NCBI GenBank assembly: GCA_951812775.1
Contig: OX638326.1
Coordinates: 508,335-572,334, forward strand
Reading direction: 5' to 3'
Source: an uncultured Alphaproteobacteria bacterium
GTDB lineage: Bacteria > Pseudomonadota > Alphaproteobacteria > MPNO01 > UBA2964
Length of the DNA: 64,000 nucleotides
The notes under the pieces were generated by a model. It saw only the letters and a program-made list of their open reading frames with translations, made no database searches and was not told the origin of the DNA. Made by a program: the position numbers and the translations under genes. This document shows, one piece after another, positions 37,311-46,525 of this stretch; the stretch's first letter is position 1, and each line of letters opens with the position of its first letter.

Positions 37311-37668
37311 AAACATCTTCTCCGCGAACTTCGACTTCGAACTTGCGGAGGCTCCACTTACGGTCTGCAACCGCCTGACCATCAGCTATGTCAAATTCCC
37401 AGCCATGCCAGGGGCAAACAATGTGCATTTCGTCGTGATTGAACCGCATACCCTGATAGGTCTTGTCTTCGGCAATCACCTCTTCGACTTTTGCCATTAA
37501 CAGGCCTTCACAGGCCGGGCCACCCTGATGCGGGCACAGATTGGCATAGGCATACCAGTTTCCATGCACGAGATAGACACCGATTTCACTGTTTTTTCCA
37601 TTGGGGACAATCTTCTTGTCACCCTCTTTGAAGTCGGAGGCCTTCCCGACGAGAATTTCCTTAGCCAT
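37297..37668 (-). CDS. Rieske 2Fe-2S ferredoxin-type protein
   Basis: This 123-residue single-domain Rieske protein has both ligand pairs intact: C-P-H-Q-G-G in LCPHQGGPACEG and C-P-W-H-G-W in IVCPWHGWEFD. The length fits a soluble Rieske ferredoxin (BphF or NirD-like). It would pass electrons to an oxygenase, but the only oxygenase candidate in this strand run is the TauD-like gene at 39060, which does not normally need one. The next gene overlaps its 3' end, so they are translationally coupled. Confidence 0.88.
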   Translation of the reverse strand: MAKEILVGKASDFKEGDKKIVPNGKNSEIGVYLVHGNWYAYANLCPHQGGPACEGLLMAKVEEVIAEDKTYQGMRFNHDEMHIVCPWHGWEFDIADGQAVADRKWSLRKFEVEVRGEDVYVLA

Positions 37669-37733
37669 TACGCTCCCTTTCTAAACTTCTCTTTCTTGAA
37701 TACGCGCCTTAACCCAAAAACCTGTCTTCGAAA

Positions 37734-37761
37734 CGAAGGCCGGGAACTGGCCCGGCCTTCG
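37734..37761. terminator. Terminator-like hairpin downstream of the amidohydrolase at 37785
   Basis: There is a perfect 11-bp inverted repeat (cgaaggccggg / cccggccttcg) with a 6-nt loop, 23 nt after the stop codon on the minus strand and followed there by TTT. It probably ends the upstream amidohydrolase transcript before the Rieske-headed unit. Confidence 0.6.
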
Positions 37762-37784
37762 CGGAAGAAGAAGGTCTAGCGGCG

Positions 37785-38993
37785 TTAAGCAGCCTTGTAG
37801 TTTGGATAACGATCCGAAACGTCGAGATCGAATATCCGGATGGCGTTACCGCCAAGAATATTCCGTTTCGCTTTCTCATCCAGGAATGGCAGATCATAGA
37901 TGGTCATGGGCATATCAGCATCCCAGTGCGGATAGTCAGATGCATAAAGCAGCTGGGTTTCCGCGTTGATCATCTTGAAAGTGCTTTCCAGGAAGGAGAG
38001 ATCGTTTGGCATCTCCATGGGCTGACTGGTGTAATACATGTCCCCCATATATTCACTCGGCAGCTTCTTGAGACCCGGAATTTCCGATGACCGCATTTTG
38101 TAGTCATTGTCTAGCCGTTGTGCGAGCCACGGTACCCAGGCAAGACCGGATTCTGTCCAGACCACCGGGATTTTCGGGAAACGCTCATTGAGGGCGTTAC
38201 AAATCCAGTTACACATATGGATCACGTTATAGAGCGTGAAGCCCAAAGCATGCGCAGCGATGAAGCGGTTGGTCACTGACATCAGCGGGTCATTCCAGTT
38301 GAGGCCGGAATGGAAGATCAGCGGCTTACCGGTTTCCTCGATATAGCTGTAGGTCTTCATATAGGCGGTGTCATGCACCGGCTTGTAACGCGGGCTGGTG
38401 ATCAGGAAGCCAACAATGCCTTCCTTGTCGCCAAACTCGGTCGCGATTTCATAGGCGGCTTCCGGGCTATTGAATGGCAGGAAGACGTAGCCTTTGACGC
38501 GTGGGTCACTTGGTAGGATTTTTTCGGTCAACCAGCGCATATAGGCGCGTGCATATTGGACCTCAACCTCGACCTGCGGGATCAACCCGATACCCAGCAT
38601 TCCTGTTGGGAACAGGCCAATGTAATCAATACCCATCGCATCCATCCAGCGACGCGACAGATGAACATCACGATGGACACCGTCCGCCGGGGTTTCTTCG
38701 ATCTTGCGCAGCGGATAGCGCGTGATCCGACCACCCATCGGCTGGTAACCACCGCGACCCGATGAAATAATCGCCGGATTAGCGCGGGCCAAATGGTTCA
38801 AGATATCATCATCGATATACTCAATGATTTCCGAAATGGATTCACTTTCATAATGATGCGCATCAGCATCAAAGATCGGGAATTCATTTAACTTGCGAGC
38901 GTCACGCTGGCGCGCCGCATTGGTCAACAGCTTTTCAGTATCAAAGCTATCAACGCTCATCGCGTGATAACGATCACTTGTCGCTAGTTCCAT
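37785..38993 (-). CDS. Amidohydrolase_2-family metal-dependent hydrolase/decarboxylase (paralogue 2)
   Basis: This 402-residue protein is built like the gene at 35726: FPIFDADAHHYESES near residue 40, ITRYPLRKIEETPADGVHRDVHLSRRWMDA in parts identical to its paralogue, HSGLNWNDPL, WTESGLAWVPWLAQRLD and the metal Asp in LLYASDYPHWDAD. Both copies keep the metal-binding and substrate-facing residues, so they are diverged rather than decayed. It stands alone as a transcript, with the terminator-like hairpin after it and the TauD-like gene 66 nt upstream. Confidence 0.85.
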   Translation of the reverse strand: MELATSDRYHAMSVDSFDTEKLLTNAARQRDARKLNEFPIFDADAHHYESESISEIIEYIDDDILNHLARANPAIISSGRGGYQPMGGRITRYPLRKIEETPADGVHRDVHLSRRWMDAMGIDYIGLFPTGMLGIGLIPQVEVEVQYARAYMRWLTEKILPSDPRVKGYVFLPFNSPEAAYEIATEFGDKEGIVGFLITSPRYKPVHDTAYMKTYSYIEETGKPLIFHSGLNWNDPLMSVTNRFIAAHALGFTLYNVIHMCNWICNALNERFPKIPVVWTESGLAWVPWLAQRLDNDYKMRSSEIPGLKKLPSEYMGDMYYTSQPMEMPNDLSFLESTFKMINAETQLLYASDYPHWDADMPMTIYDLPFLDEKAKRNILGGNAIRIFDLDVSDRYPNYKAA

Positions 38994-39059
38994 CTACCTT
39001 CTCCTGATGTCGTAAACCTCTCGCGCTCGCCAGGAGCACGAAATACCTGTTTCTTGCCT

Positions 39060-40154
39060 CTATTCTGCCTCTAAAGGCGCCTTAAATATAGTCCCCGGAA
39101 CGATTATTCCACCCGCAGGTCGCGCCCCCGAATTCAGCTTACCATAGCGGTTTTTATAGGCTGGTGACAATGGACGGCCACCCGGCGTTGCCAACCAGAG
39201 TCGTAATAAATGGCGTTTTCGTTCGGGTTCAGGGAATTCTTCAAAGGCCGTCCGCGAATGGACAGTGACGTGATTATGCAAAATCTGGATGTCACCGGGC
39301 TCAAAATCCATTGAATAGGCCAGTTCATTCGCCAGGCTGTTGAACAAATCCAGCCCATCCTTCAAATCCTGAGAATGCGGTGGCAGCTCGTCAAACCGTG
39401 TTGCTGAACGGATATAGCCACCCTGCCAGCTCACCGTCATGAAATCGTCGTGAAAATTGAAGACCGGCAGCTGAAACCAGGGGTCTTTGCCCTCCGGTAT
39501 TTCATTTCGGCGGTCGCGATAGATTGCCTCGGTCAACGCCGCTGTAGCCGCCGGATTACGCTTGAGCATTTCATTGTAAATGTTCAATGAGCTCACGACG
39601 GTACTTTCACCACCGGATTTCGATGGATGCAGACACATCAACACAACGACATCGCAGGAATCGCAATGATAAGGCAGCCCTTCCTGGGTCTGATATCCCC
39701 GATTATGAGGATTGGCCAATGTCGTCCCCCCAAGATCCTGAACATGTCCCAGCAAATGGCCTTTGGCATTCTGCGAGACTGGGTCGCCGACAAATTTGCC
39801 GATACACCAAAAGGCAATCGCGGATTGAAGGCGTGAATATCGTTGAACCGGGACCCCCCGGATCAGGGCAAGCCCCCTGCCTTCAATAACATCATTTGCG
39901 ACCTGCTCTAAGCGCGGCCCCAGTGTGGGCAAAACGATGTCGGTCTCTTTGATCTCGAGGACGTCTGATATTCGTGAATCGAGACTTGCTACCAGCGCGT
40001 CAAGCTCGGCGACATCGGAGTCTGTGAGTTCATGTACCCAACCCGGGTCAGTCGCCAGATCCGATGCCGTCCAGGCCGCCGGATCGACAATCGGCTCCAA
40101 GGTAACCGCTGGTTCGCGCTGCGTCGGACGATCAACTGTATCTATATCTGCCAT
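39060..40154 (-). CDS. TauD/TfdA-family oxygenase
   Basis: The product has 364 residues from the ATG at 40154; an ATG at 40181 would add nine residues and is an alternative. Iron-site signatures are H-C-D in EGLPYHCDSCDVVVL and the distal His in LHNHVTVHSRTAFEEFPEPE, followed by RKRHLLRLWLATPGGRPL with the 2-oxoglutarate Arg. This resembles the TauD-like proteins of clavaminate-synthase/gamma-butyrobetaine type rather than the shorter protein at 25855. The gene is divergent from the 2-hydroxyacid oxidase genes. Confidence 0.85.
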   Translation of the reverse strand: MADIDTVDRPTQREPAVTLEPIVDPAAWTASDLATDPGWVHELTDSDVAELDALVASLDSRISDVLEIKETDIVLPTLGPRLEQVANDVIEGRGLALIRGVPVQRYSRLQSAIAFWCIGKFVGDPVSQNAKGHLLGHVQDLGGTTLANPHNRGYQTQEGLPYHCDSCDVVVLMCLHPSKSGGESTVVSSLNIYNEMLKRNPAATAALTEAIYRDRRNEIPEGKDPWFQLPVFNFHDDFMTVSWQGGYIRSATRFDELPPHSQDLKDGLDLFNSLANELAYSMDFEPGDIQILHNHVTVHSRTAFEEFPEPERKRHLLRLWLATPGGRPLSPAYKNRYGKLNSGARPAGGIIVPGTIFKAPLEAE

Positions 40155-40315
40155 ACATTCGATTTTATCCCTTAAAAACATAATTGGGAAACCGATTTAA
40201 CGACATAAATTCGGGTACTTACCGTCGACAAGGTGCAGCGGGCACACTAAAGTTTGCCAACTTCGCGGAACCAACCTGTTCACTGCAATGCGAATAACGG
40301 GGATGACACCTTTCG

Positions 40316-41386
40316 ATGGAATTCAGGACAAATCACGAAATTATCAGACGCGCACGACGTAACGCGCGCGGGCCAGTCTGGGATTATCTCGCAGGGGGCA
40401 GCGAAAGCGAAACCGCCATGCGTCGCAACCGATTTGGCCTCGATTCGATTGCGTTCAAACCGCGGGTTTTGCGCGATGTTTCTGAAATCGATTATGCTAC
40501 CACGGTCATGGGGCACAAATCACGTATCCCTGTCTTTCTGGCACCGATGGCATCATTGCAGCTCGTGACCCCAGCCGCAGCGCAGGCCGTCGATGATGCT
40601 GCCGAAGAATTCGGCATTCTCAACATGCTCAGCGGACATTCGATGCCGAGCCTTGAAGAAATTGCCATGAACAGCCTTCATCCGAAGGTGTATCAGATTT
40701 ATGTCAGAGGTGGGCGTGACTGGCTTGAAGAACTGCTCGGTCGCGTCAAACAGAACAACTATGCAGCGCTCGCGGTCACCGTCGATGCCGCTGTCTATTC
40801 CAATCGTGAACGCCAGATGATGGCGGGATGGACGCCACCAACACGAAAGAATGCCGGAGGACGGGAGTTTCTCGCGGCACTTAACTGGGACACCTGGGAT
40901 GAGATACGCCAGATTTGGGGCGGACCCATGATTCTCAAAGGTGTCAGCCGGCCGGAAGATGCTGAGATCGGTGTACAGCACGGCGCCTCAGTGATTTACG
41001 TATCCAACCATGGCGGCCGCCAGCTTGATCACGACAGAGCAACCATTCAGGTACTGCCCGAGATCGTCGCAGCCGTAGATGGCCGTGCCGAAGTATTTGT
41101 CGATGGCGGGTTTATGCGGGGAACCGATGTGCTCAAAGCTGTTGCGCTTGGTGCGCAGGCTGTCGGCATTGGCAAGCTACAGGCCTTCGCCCTTTCAGCG
41201 GGTGGATTGTCGGCCCTTATGGATTGTCTGACTATTCTCGAAGATGAGATCAGAATTGCTATGGGACTTCTCGGGGTCACGTCGCTTGACCAGCTCGACC
41301 CTTCATTCCTCGCCAAAGGACGACCCGTAAATCCGGCACACGAGATGAGTGCCTTTCCTCACATTCCCGGTGGCCGACTGACCTGA
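40316..41386 (+). CDS. FMN-dependent 2-hydroxyacid oxidase/dehydrogenase (copy 1)
   Basis: The product has 356 residues of the glycolate/lactate/mandelate oxidase family. N-terminal RRNARGPVWDYLAGGSESET holds the FMN-proximal Tyr region, KVYQIYVRG the second Tyr, MILKGV the Lys, and SNHGGRQLDH the catalytic base His with the substrate Arg. The C-terminal FVDGGFMRGTDVLKA binds FMN phosphate. It oxidises an L-2-hydroxyacid to the 2-oxoacid, the type of substrate the neighbouring ThDP enzymes use. The next gene, another copy, follows after 48 nt. Confidence 0.9.
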   Translation: MEFRTNHEIIRRARRNARGPVWDYLAGGSESETAMRRNRFGLDSIAFKPRVLRDVSEIDYATTVMGHKSRIPVFLAPMASLQLVTPAAAQAVDDAAEEFGILNMLSGHSMPSLEEIAMNSLHPKVYQIYVRGGRDWLEELLGRVKQNNYAALAVTVDAAVYSNRERQMMAGWTPPTRKNAGGREFLAALNWDTWDEIRQIWGGPMILKGVSRPEDAEIGVQHGASVIYVSNHGGRQLDHDRATIQVLPEIVAAVDGRAEVFVDGGFMRGTDVLKAVALGAQAVGIGKLQAFALSAGGLSALMDCLTILEDEIRIAMGLLGVTSLDQLDPSFLAKGRPVNPAHEMSAFPHIPGGRLT

Positions 41387-41434
41387 CCGCCGACAAATCA
41401 CTAAATTCAATTAGCCCCGATCACGGAGAACACG

Positions 41435-42508
41435 ATGAGCGACGCCATTTTCGAAACAACCCACGACATGATCATGATGGCACGCCGCAATCTCGATCAG
41501 GACAATTGGGATTATATTTGCGGTGCCGCCGAAAGTGAGACCTCGCTGCGGCGCAACCGCATGTCCCTCGACTGCCTCGCCTTCCGCCCCCGTATCTGTC
41601 GCGATGTCAGCGAGATCAACACCGAAACCGATTTTTTCGGCCACAAACTTCGTATTCCCGTGTTGCTTGCTCCAATGGGGGGCATCGAACGATTTTCCGC
41701 AAATGGCGGTCTTGATGCCGATAGCGCTGCGGAGCAGTTTGGCAGTGTGAATTTCCTATCGACAGTTTGCCAGCCAAGCCTTGAAGAGGTCGCAGCCAAC
41801 AGCCCGCACCCCAAATCCTTCCAGATCTATGTCCGTGGCGATGATGACTGGATTCGTAATCTGGTCCGACGGGTCGTGAAAGCAGACTACGCAACAGTGA
41901 CACTGACGGTGGATTCCGCCTTCTACGGTAACCGCGAACAACTGAACCCCGCACAGTTGGCCTTGCGCCGCGTCGCTGCCCGCGAATGGCAAAAGAAAAT
42001 CACCTGGGACACCGTCAAACTTATTCAGGATGAGATTGGCGATCGGCCTCTCATCCTTAAAGGCATTATGACAGCGGAAGATGCAGCCCTCGCGGTCGAA
42101 CACGGGGTACAGGGCGTCTATATTTCCAACCATGGTGGCCGTCAGCTGGACCATGTTCTGGGCAATATTCAGATGCTGCCTGAAATTGTTGCCGCGGTAG
42201 ACGGCAAGGCGGAAGTTCTCATCGATGGTGGATTTACGCGCGGCACCGATATCATCAAAGCAATCGCCTTGGGCGCAAAAGCGGTTGGCATCGGACGCTT
42301 GCAGGCCTACGGACTAGGGGCTGGCGGGGCAGATGGCCTTGTCCACTGCCTCGAATTGTTGGAACGCGAAATCAATACAACGATGGGGCTGATCGGCGTG
42401 ACCTCGCTGGACCAGCTTGGTCCGGAGTGCGTTACCGAAGCGATGCCGGTCTCATTACCCCACGAACATTCCGCTTTCCCTCACCTACCAGGTAGTCGCG
42501 TCCAATAG
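41435..42508 (+). CDS. FMN-dependent 2-hydroxyacid oxidase/dehydrogenase (copy 2)
   Basis: This 357-residue tandem paralogue of the gene at 40316 has the same catalytic layout: NWDYICGAAESETSLRRNRM, SFQIYVRGDDDW, LILKGIM, SNHGGRQLDHV and LIDGGFTRGTDIIKA. Sequence differences spread along the whole length argue for an old duplication with new specificity. It probably shares a promoter with copy 1. A third member lies at 55471 inside the ThDP array. Confidence 0.9.
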   Translation: MSDAIFETTHDMIMMARRNLDQDNWDYICGAAESETSLRRNRMSLDCLAFRPRICRDVSEINTETDFFGHKLRIPVLLAPMGGIERFSANGGLDADSAAEQFGSVNFLSTVCQPSLEEVAANSPHPKSFQIYVRGDDDWIRNLVRRVVKADYATVTLTVDSAFYGNREQLNPAQLALRRVAAREWQKKITWDTVKLIQDEIGDRPLILKGIMTAEDAALAVEHGVQGVYISNHGGRQLDHVLGNIQMLPEIVAAVDGKAEVLIDGGFTRGTDIIKAIALGAKAVGIGRLQAYGLGAGGADGLVHCLELLEREINTTMGLIGVTSLDQLGPECVTEAMPVSLPHEHSAFPHLPGSRVQ

Positions 42509-42660
42509 AGAATTAGCCTACCAATATCTGGGCGGGCATTTTGTTTCGCTCAACTGCATTTTCCCCGGGGCGTACGCATACATATACCAGCCCTTCTTTT
42601 TACTGAGATAAGCTTCGGCGTTTGCGCGGACAGTTAAAGTGCAGTTCCACCGTTCCCGTG

Positions 42661-42694
42661 CATATCACCCATTCCAGATGTAATGGGTGATATG
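42661..42694. repeat. Inverted repeat overlapping the end of the small secreted gene
   Basis: Eleven-base arms catatcaccca and tgggtgatatg are separated by 12 nt and span the stop codon. No T run follows on the minus strand. It may be a weak terminator or a coincidence of coding sequence. Confidence 0.4.
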
Positions 42695-42964
42695 AATCTT
42701 AATCGGTTTGTCGTCGGGATAGTTTTTCGGACGCCAGCAAACGCGGCCATTTTTATGCAAGAACTGTTTGTTGCTCGCGAACGACCAAAATTCGGCAACA
42801 AATAAAACTTGGGTGTTATTTCCTCTTTTCCCGGTTTTTTTCTTAAAACCTTCTCCATCACCCAGCGCCTTACCGTAGAGATCTTTGACGCAGGCCGCAT
42901 GCGCAGGGGCGGTAACAAAGCCAAACGCGCCTAAGACAATTAAAGCTGAAACAAGAAACCGCAT
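42665..42964 (-). CDS. Small secreted protein of unknown function
   Basis: The product has 99 residues from the ATG at 42964, which has a gggaagg site. Residues 1-23 form a clear signal peptide (RFLVSALIVLGAFGFVTAPAH, cleaved after AHA). The mature part is about 76 residues, basic, with two Cys (one right after cleavage, one in GRVCWRP) that could make one disulfide. I recognise no family. The last 20 codons overlap an 11-bp inverted repeat. It stands alone between larger genes. Confidence 0.7.
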   Translation of the reverse strand: MRFLVSALIVLGAFGFVTAPAHAACVKDLYGKALGDGEGFKKKTGKRGNNTQVLFVAEFWSFASNKQFLHKNGRVCWRPKNYPDDKPIKIHITHYIWNG

Positions 42965-43087
42965 TACCTTCCCCACATTGATATTTAAAAAAATTTATCT
43001 TTTTGGATGTCGATTTTCAACATGAAGGCCATTTTCACGAAAAATATGTCCAAAGTTTGACGACGAGAAATGATGCACATTCAATAG

Positions 43088-44011
43088 CTAGCGATCATTC
43101 GCCACCCCGGCCGCAAGCGCATGCTTATCAAAGAAGGTCGTAATCCCCGGCATCAATTTGCTGCTGAGGGGCAGCAATGGTTTCCCGTAGGAAGCGTAAT
43201 TGGATGACCGCTCTTTCGGCGCATCTTTCAGCACGTGGTTCATGCCGTCGATTTGCAGGAACTCAATAGCAGAACGGGCCGCCACCAAGCGTTCGGCATC
43301 TTCCAATAACACCTGAAAATCTGTCGTGCCCTGGATGACCAGCACCGGCAGTTCGGTTTTAGCCAGTTCAGCCTGCGGATCATATTTAAACCACGACATC
43401 AGATAGGGTTGCACGCTTGGCCGGTACTGCCCTTCCAGATCGGGAGAAATCTCCGCAACAGTTTCCCCGGCATCCAGGCTGTCCAGAATGGCGTGAATTT
43501 CTGTCAGCTGCTTTTCAGGGATCGTGAATGACGGTGCTGCAAGCTGCCGACGCAAAATGTCAGCCGCCTTAAATCCCGTCCCGGCAACCAGCACCAGACC
43601 AGCAGCGGTGAAGCGTTGCGCGACCATGGTCTGGATCAGGGCCCCTTCGCTGTGACCCAATAAAAGAATGTGGCGAACACCCGGGACTTGTTTCAGAAAC
43701 TCGGCCCAACGCACCGCATCGTCGATATAGGTTTCAAAGCGAAGATCGATTTCATTTGATACCGCCGCAACGCTTTCCCCGATGCCGCGCTTGTCGGCCC
43801 GAATAGAAGCATAACCAGCGTCCGCCAAACCATGCGCCAACATCTCGAGACAATTATTGTTATGACCCGAAAAATTTCCGTCGCGATCTGTTGGACCAGA
43901 CCCGGACCAGATCAGGACAGCATCGAATGGTCCTTTTTGCGCCGGAAGCGTCAAAGTTCCAAACAGGGTCTCAGCCCCTTCACCGATGGAGACTGATTTC
44001 TCTGTCGGCAT
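43088..44011 (-). CDS. Alpha/beta hydrolase
   Basis: This 307-residue protein has WSGSGPTDRDGNFSGHNNN as the oxyanion region, the nucleophile elbow G-H-S-E-G-A near residue 124, an acid after LPVLVIQGTTDFQ, and the catalytic His in LQIDGMNHVLKDAP. This pattern fits the dienelactone-hydrolase-like or prolyl-oligopeptidase-like esterase branch. No signal peptide is visible. The gene starts 12 nt after the molybdopterin hydroxylase gene and is probably co-transcribed with it. Confidence 0.8.
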   Translation of the reverse strand: MPTEKSVSIGEGAETLFGTLTLPAQKGPFDAVLIWSGSGPTDRDGNFSGHNNNCLEMLAHGLADAGYASIRADKRGIGESVAAVSNEIDLRFETYIDDAVRWAEFLKQVPGVRHILLLGHSEGALIQTMVAQRFTAAGLVLVAGTGFKAADILRRQLAAPSFTIPEKQLTEIHAILDSLDAGETVAEISPDLEGQYRPSVQPYLMSWFKYDPQAELAKTELPVLVIQGTTDFQVLLEDAERLVAARSAIEFLQIDGMNHVLKDAPKERSSNYASYGKPLLPLSSKLMPGITTFFDKHALAAGVANDR

Positions 44012-44023
44012 GATTAGCGCTGT

Positions 44024-46360
44024 TTAAGCCGCTGCCTTTTTCGCAGCTTCAATCGCAGCCCAGACTTTCGCCGGGGTTGCGGGCATATCAATATGGCTGA
44101 TGCCATATTCCGACAACGCATCAACCACCGCGTTCATCACACACGGTACAGCGCCGACCGTGCCGGCTTCGCCTGCCCCTTTACAACCAAGCGGGTTGGT
44201 TGCTGTCGGGCACGGGTTACTCAAGACGTCCACGTAACTCATATTGTCGGCACGCGGCATGGTGTAATCCATAAACGAGCCGGTCACGAGCTGGCCGCTA
44301 TCCGGGTCAAACTGAATTTCTTCCAGCAGGGCCTGCCCGACACCATGCGCAACGCCGCCCATGATTTGCCCTTTGAGTGTCAGCGGGTTCAGAACCGTGC
44401 CGACATCATCGACGACCTTATAGCTGAGAATTTCGATAACACCGGTTTCGGGATCGATTTCCAGTTCGCAGGCATGACAGCCATTGGGGAAGTTCTCTTT
44501 GGGCGCTTCATAGGTGAAGACAGCGCCAAGACCGGGCTCGATGTCTGCTGGCATGGCTTTCGGTTTGTAGCTCGCCTTGGCGACCTCCGTCAGGCTGATC
44601 GTTTTATCGGTGCCGGCGACCGTGAAACCGCCATCGGCAAACTCAATATCCGCTTCGGCCGCTTCCATCAAATGGGCCGCCATCTTGGTCGCCTTCTCGA
44701 TAATTTTTTCGCTGCAACCGAGAACCGCTGAACCGCCAAGGGTTGCGGAACGTGATCCGCCCGTGCCGCCACCAAAGGCGAGCAACGCGGTATCGCCCTC
44801 GTTAAAGCCAATATCGTCCGGATCCAGTCCAAGCTTTTCACACATGATCTGCTTGTAAATCGTCTCGTGGCCCTGCCCCTGCTGGCTGGTACCGGCATAA
44901 AGCGTCAAGGTGCCACCGGGATTGAAACGAATTTCCACCTGCTCCAGACTTGCAGCGGCAGCCCGTTCAATACTGTTGGAAATACCAATGCCGCGGAGTT
45001 TCCCGCGCGCTTTGGAGTCATCGCGACGCGCCGCAAATCCGTCATAGTCGATCATCTCCAATCCCTTTTCGAGATTGTCGCCGAAATTGCCGCTGTCATA
45101 GGTAAAGACGAGAGCCGTTTTGTACGGAATAGCGTCGGGCGGAATTTGATTGATCCGCCTCAGCTCCGCCGGATCAACACCGGTTTTATCAGCCGCAAGA
45201 TCAATCAGCCGTTCAATAACGTAAGACGCCTCAGGACGGCCATTGCCGCGAAACGGGCAGATCGGATTGGTATTGGTAAACACCGCCGACACATCGACAT
45301 GCATCGCCGGAATATCATAGGTCCCCGCCATCGTGCCTAGATTGGCAATTGGCGGCAGCGTTCCCTTGCTGGCGAGATAGGCGCCGACATTGGCAAAGCT
45401 GGTGGCACGAACCGCCAGAAACTTGTTGTTCTCATCCAGGGCGATCTCAGCATCCCAATAGACATCGCGTCCTTGATGATCACTCATGAAACCTTCCGAC
45501 CGTTCGCAGACCCATTTGACAGGCCGCCCGATCCGCAAGGAGGCCCAACTGATCAGGACATGTTCGCGATAGGTGCCACCACGCAGCCCGAAACTACCGC
45601 CCATATCGCCGGCAACCACCCGAATTTTGGTCTCAGGCATATTGAAAATCTTGTTCGCGAGTTCTTCCCGCAACTGCCAGGGATAATGCACGCCGGTATA
45701 AAGCGTCAGCATGCCCGAGCCCTGATTGTAATCCCCGATCGCCCCGCGCGGTTCCATCGTGACATGGGCACTGCGGTTCACTGGCAGTTCTCCACCGGCG
45801 ATGGTTGCGGCTTTCTCAAACGCGGCATCTGTCGCGGCTTTGTCGCCCACTGTGTGAACAAAACAGATATTGCTGTCGTGATCGTCCCAGACTTTGGGCG
45901 CACCCGGCTGACCGGCATCATAGGGCAGCGACACCGCGGGGAGTGGTTCGTAATCCACCTCAATAAGCTCGGCCGCGTCCTTTGCCTGATCCAGCGTCTC
46001 GGCAATAATCATCGCGACATAATCGCCGACCATCTTGACGGCATCGAGGACCAAAGGCGGATTGTCGGGTTCAAACATCCGCGAGCCATCGCGCTGCTTC
46101 TGAACCGGTGAACATTTGAGCTCACCGTGACCATCATCAACATAATCTTGCCCGGTCAATATCTCGACAACGCCCGGCGCCTGTTTAGCCGCCGTGATGT
46201 CCATCGAATTAATTTTAGCGTGGGTGTAAGGCGACCGCAGAATATAGGCTTTCGTCTCATTTGGCAGTTGGTTGTCGTCCATATACTTGCCGCCACCCGT
46301 CAACAAACGAGGGTCTTCAAAACGGGGGACCGGCTGTCCAACTCCAAACTTCTCAACCAT
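44024..46360 (-). CDS. Xanthine-dehydrogenase-family molybdopterin-binding subunit
   Basis: The product has 778 residues from the ATG at 46360 (ggagaaag upstream); a longer frame to 46468 is unlikely. It is a complete molybdenum-hydroxylase large subunit: the N-terminal domain VGQPVPRFEDPRLLTGGGKY, then VAGDMGGSFGLRGG and CPFRGNGRPEA (the pterin-proximal loop, not the CO-dehydrogenase AYxCSFR loop), and the catalytic Glu in CKGAGEAGTVGAVP. It hydroxylates an N-heterocycle, aldehyde or similar compound. The usual FAD and 2Fe-2S subunits are not adjacent, so they would have to be encoded elsewhere. Confidence 0.88.
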   Translation of the reverse strand: MVEKFGVGQPVPRFEDPRLLTGGGKYMDDNQLPNETKAYILRSPYTHAKINSMDITAAKQAPGVVEILTGQDYVDDGHGELKCSPVQKQRDGSRMFEPDNPPLVLDAVKMVGDYVAMIIAETLDQAKDAAELIEVDYEPLPAVSLPYDAGQPGAPKVWDDHDSNICFVHTVGDKAATDAAFEKAATIAGGELPVNRSAHVTMEPRGAIGDYNQGSGMLTLYTGVHYPWQLREELANKIFNMPETKIRVVAGDMGGSFGLRGGTYREHVLISWASLRIGRPVKWVCERSEGFMSDHQGRDVYWDAEIALDENNKFLAVRATSFANVGAYLASKGTLPPIANLGTMAGTYDIPAMHVDVSAVFTNTNPICPFRGNGRPEASYVIERLIDLAADKTGVDPAELRRINQIPPDAIPYKTALVFTYDSGNFGDNLEKGLEMIDYDGFAARRDDSKARGKLRGIGISNSIERAAAASLEQVEIRFNPGGTLTLYAGTSQQGQGHETIYKQIMCEKLGLDPDDIGFNEGDTALLAFGGGTGGSRSATLGGSAVLGCSEKIIEKATKMAAHLMEAAEADIEFADGGFTVAGTDKTISLTEVAKASYKPKAMPADIEPGLGAVFTYEAPKENFPNGCHACELEIDPETGVIEILSYKVVDDVGTVLNPLTLKGQIMGGVAHGVGQALLEEIQFDPDSGQLVTGSFMDYTMPRADNMSYVDVLSNPCPTATNPLGCKGAGEAGTVGAVPCVMNAVVDALSEYGISHIDMPATPAKVWAAIEAAKKAAA

Positions 46361-46525
46361 ATTCTTTCTCCACTGGAAAATACTTTTGCCGACTAAGTCG
46401 ACACTGGCGGGATAATATTCGCCACGGCTCCGGAAAGAAAGGGCAACCGGTGACGTCAGGCACCGCAATTGCTAGTCTTTTGTACTAGCCCACCTAACCG
46501 TCCCGTTCTGAAAGGTAATTTCCCC

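Noticed and set aside
44024..46360. Aerobic CO dehydrogenase large subunit (CoxL)
   Set aside because: The AYxCSFR active-site loop is absent (CPFRGNGRPEA instead) and no CoxM/CoxS genes are adjacent.
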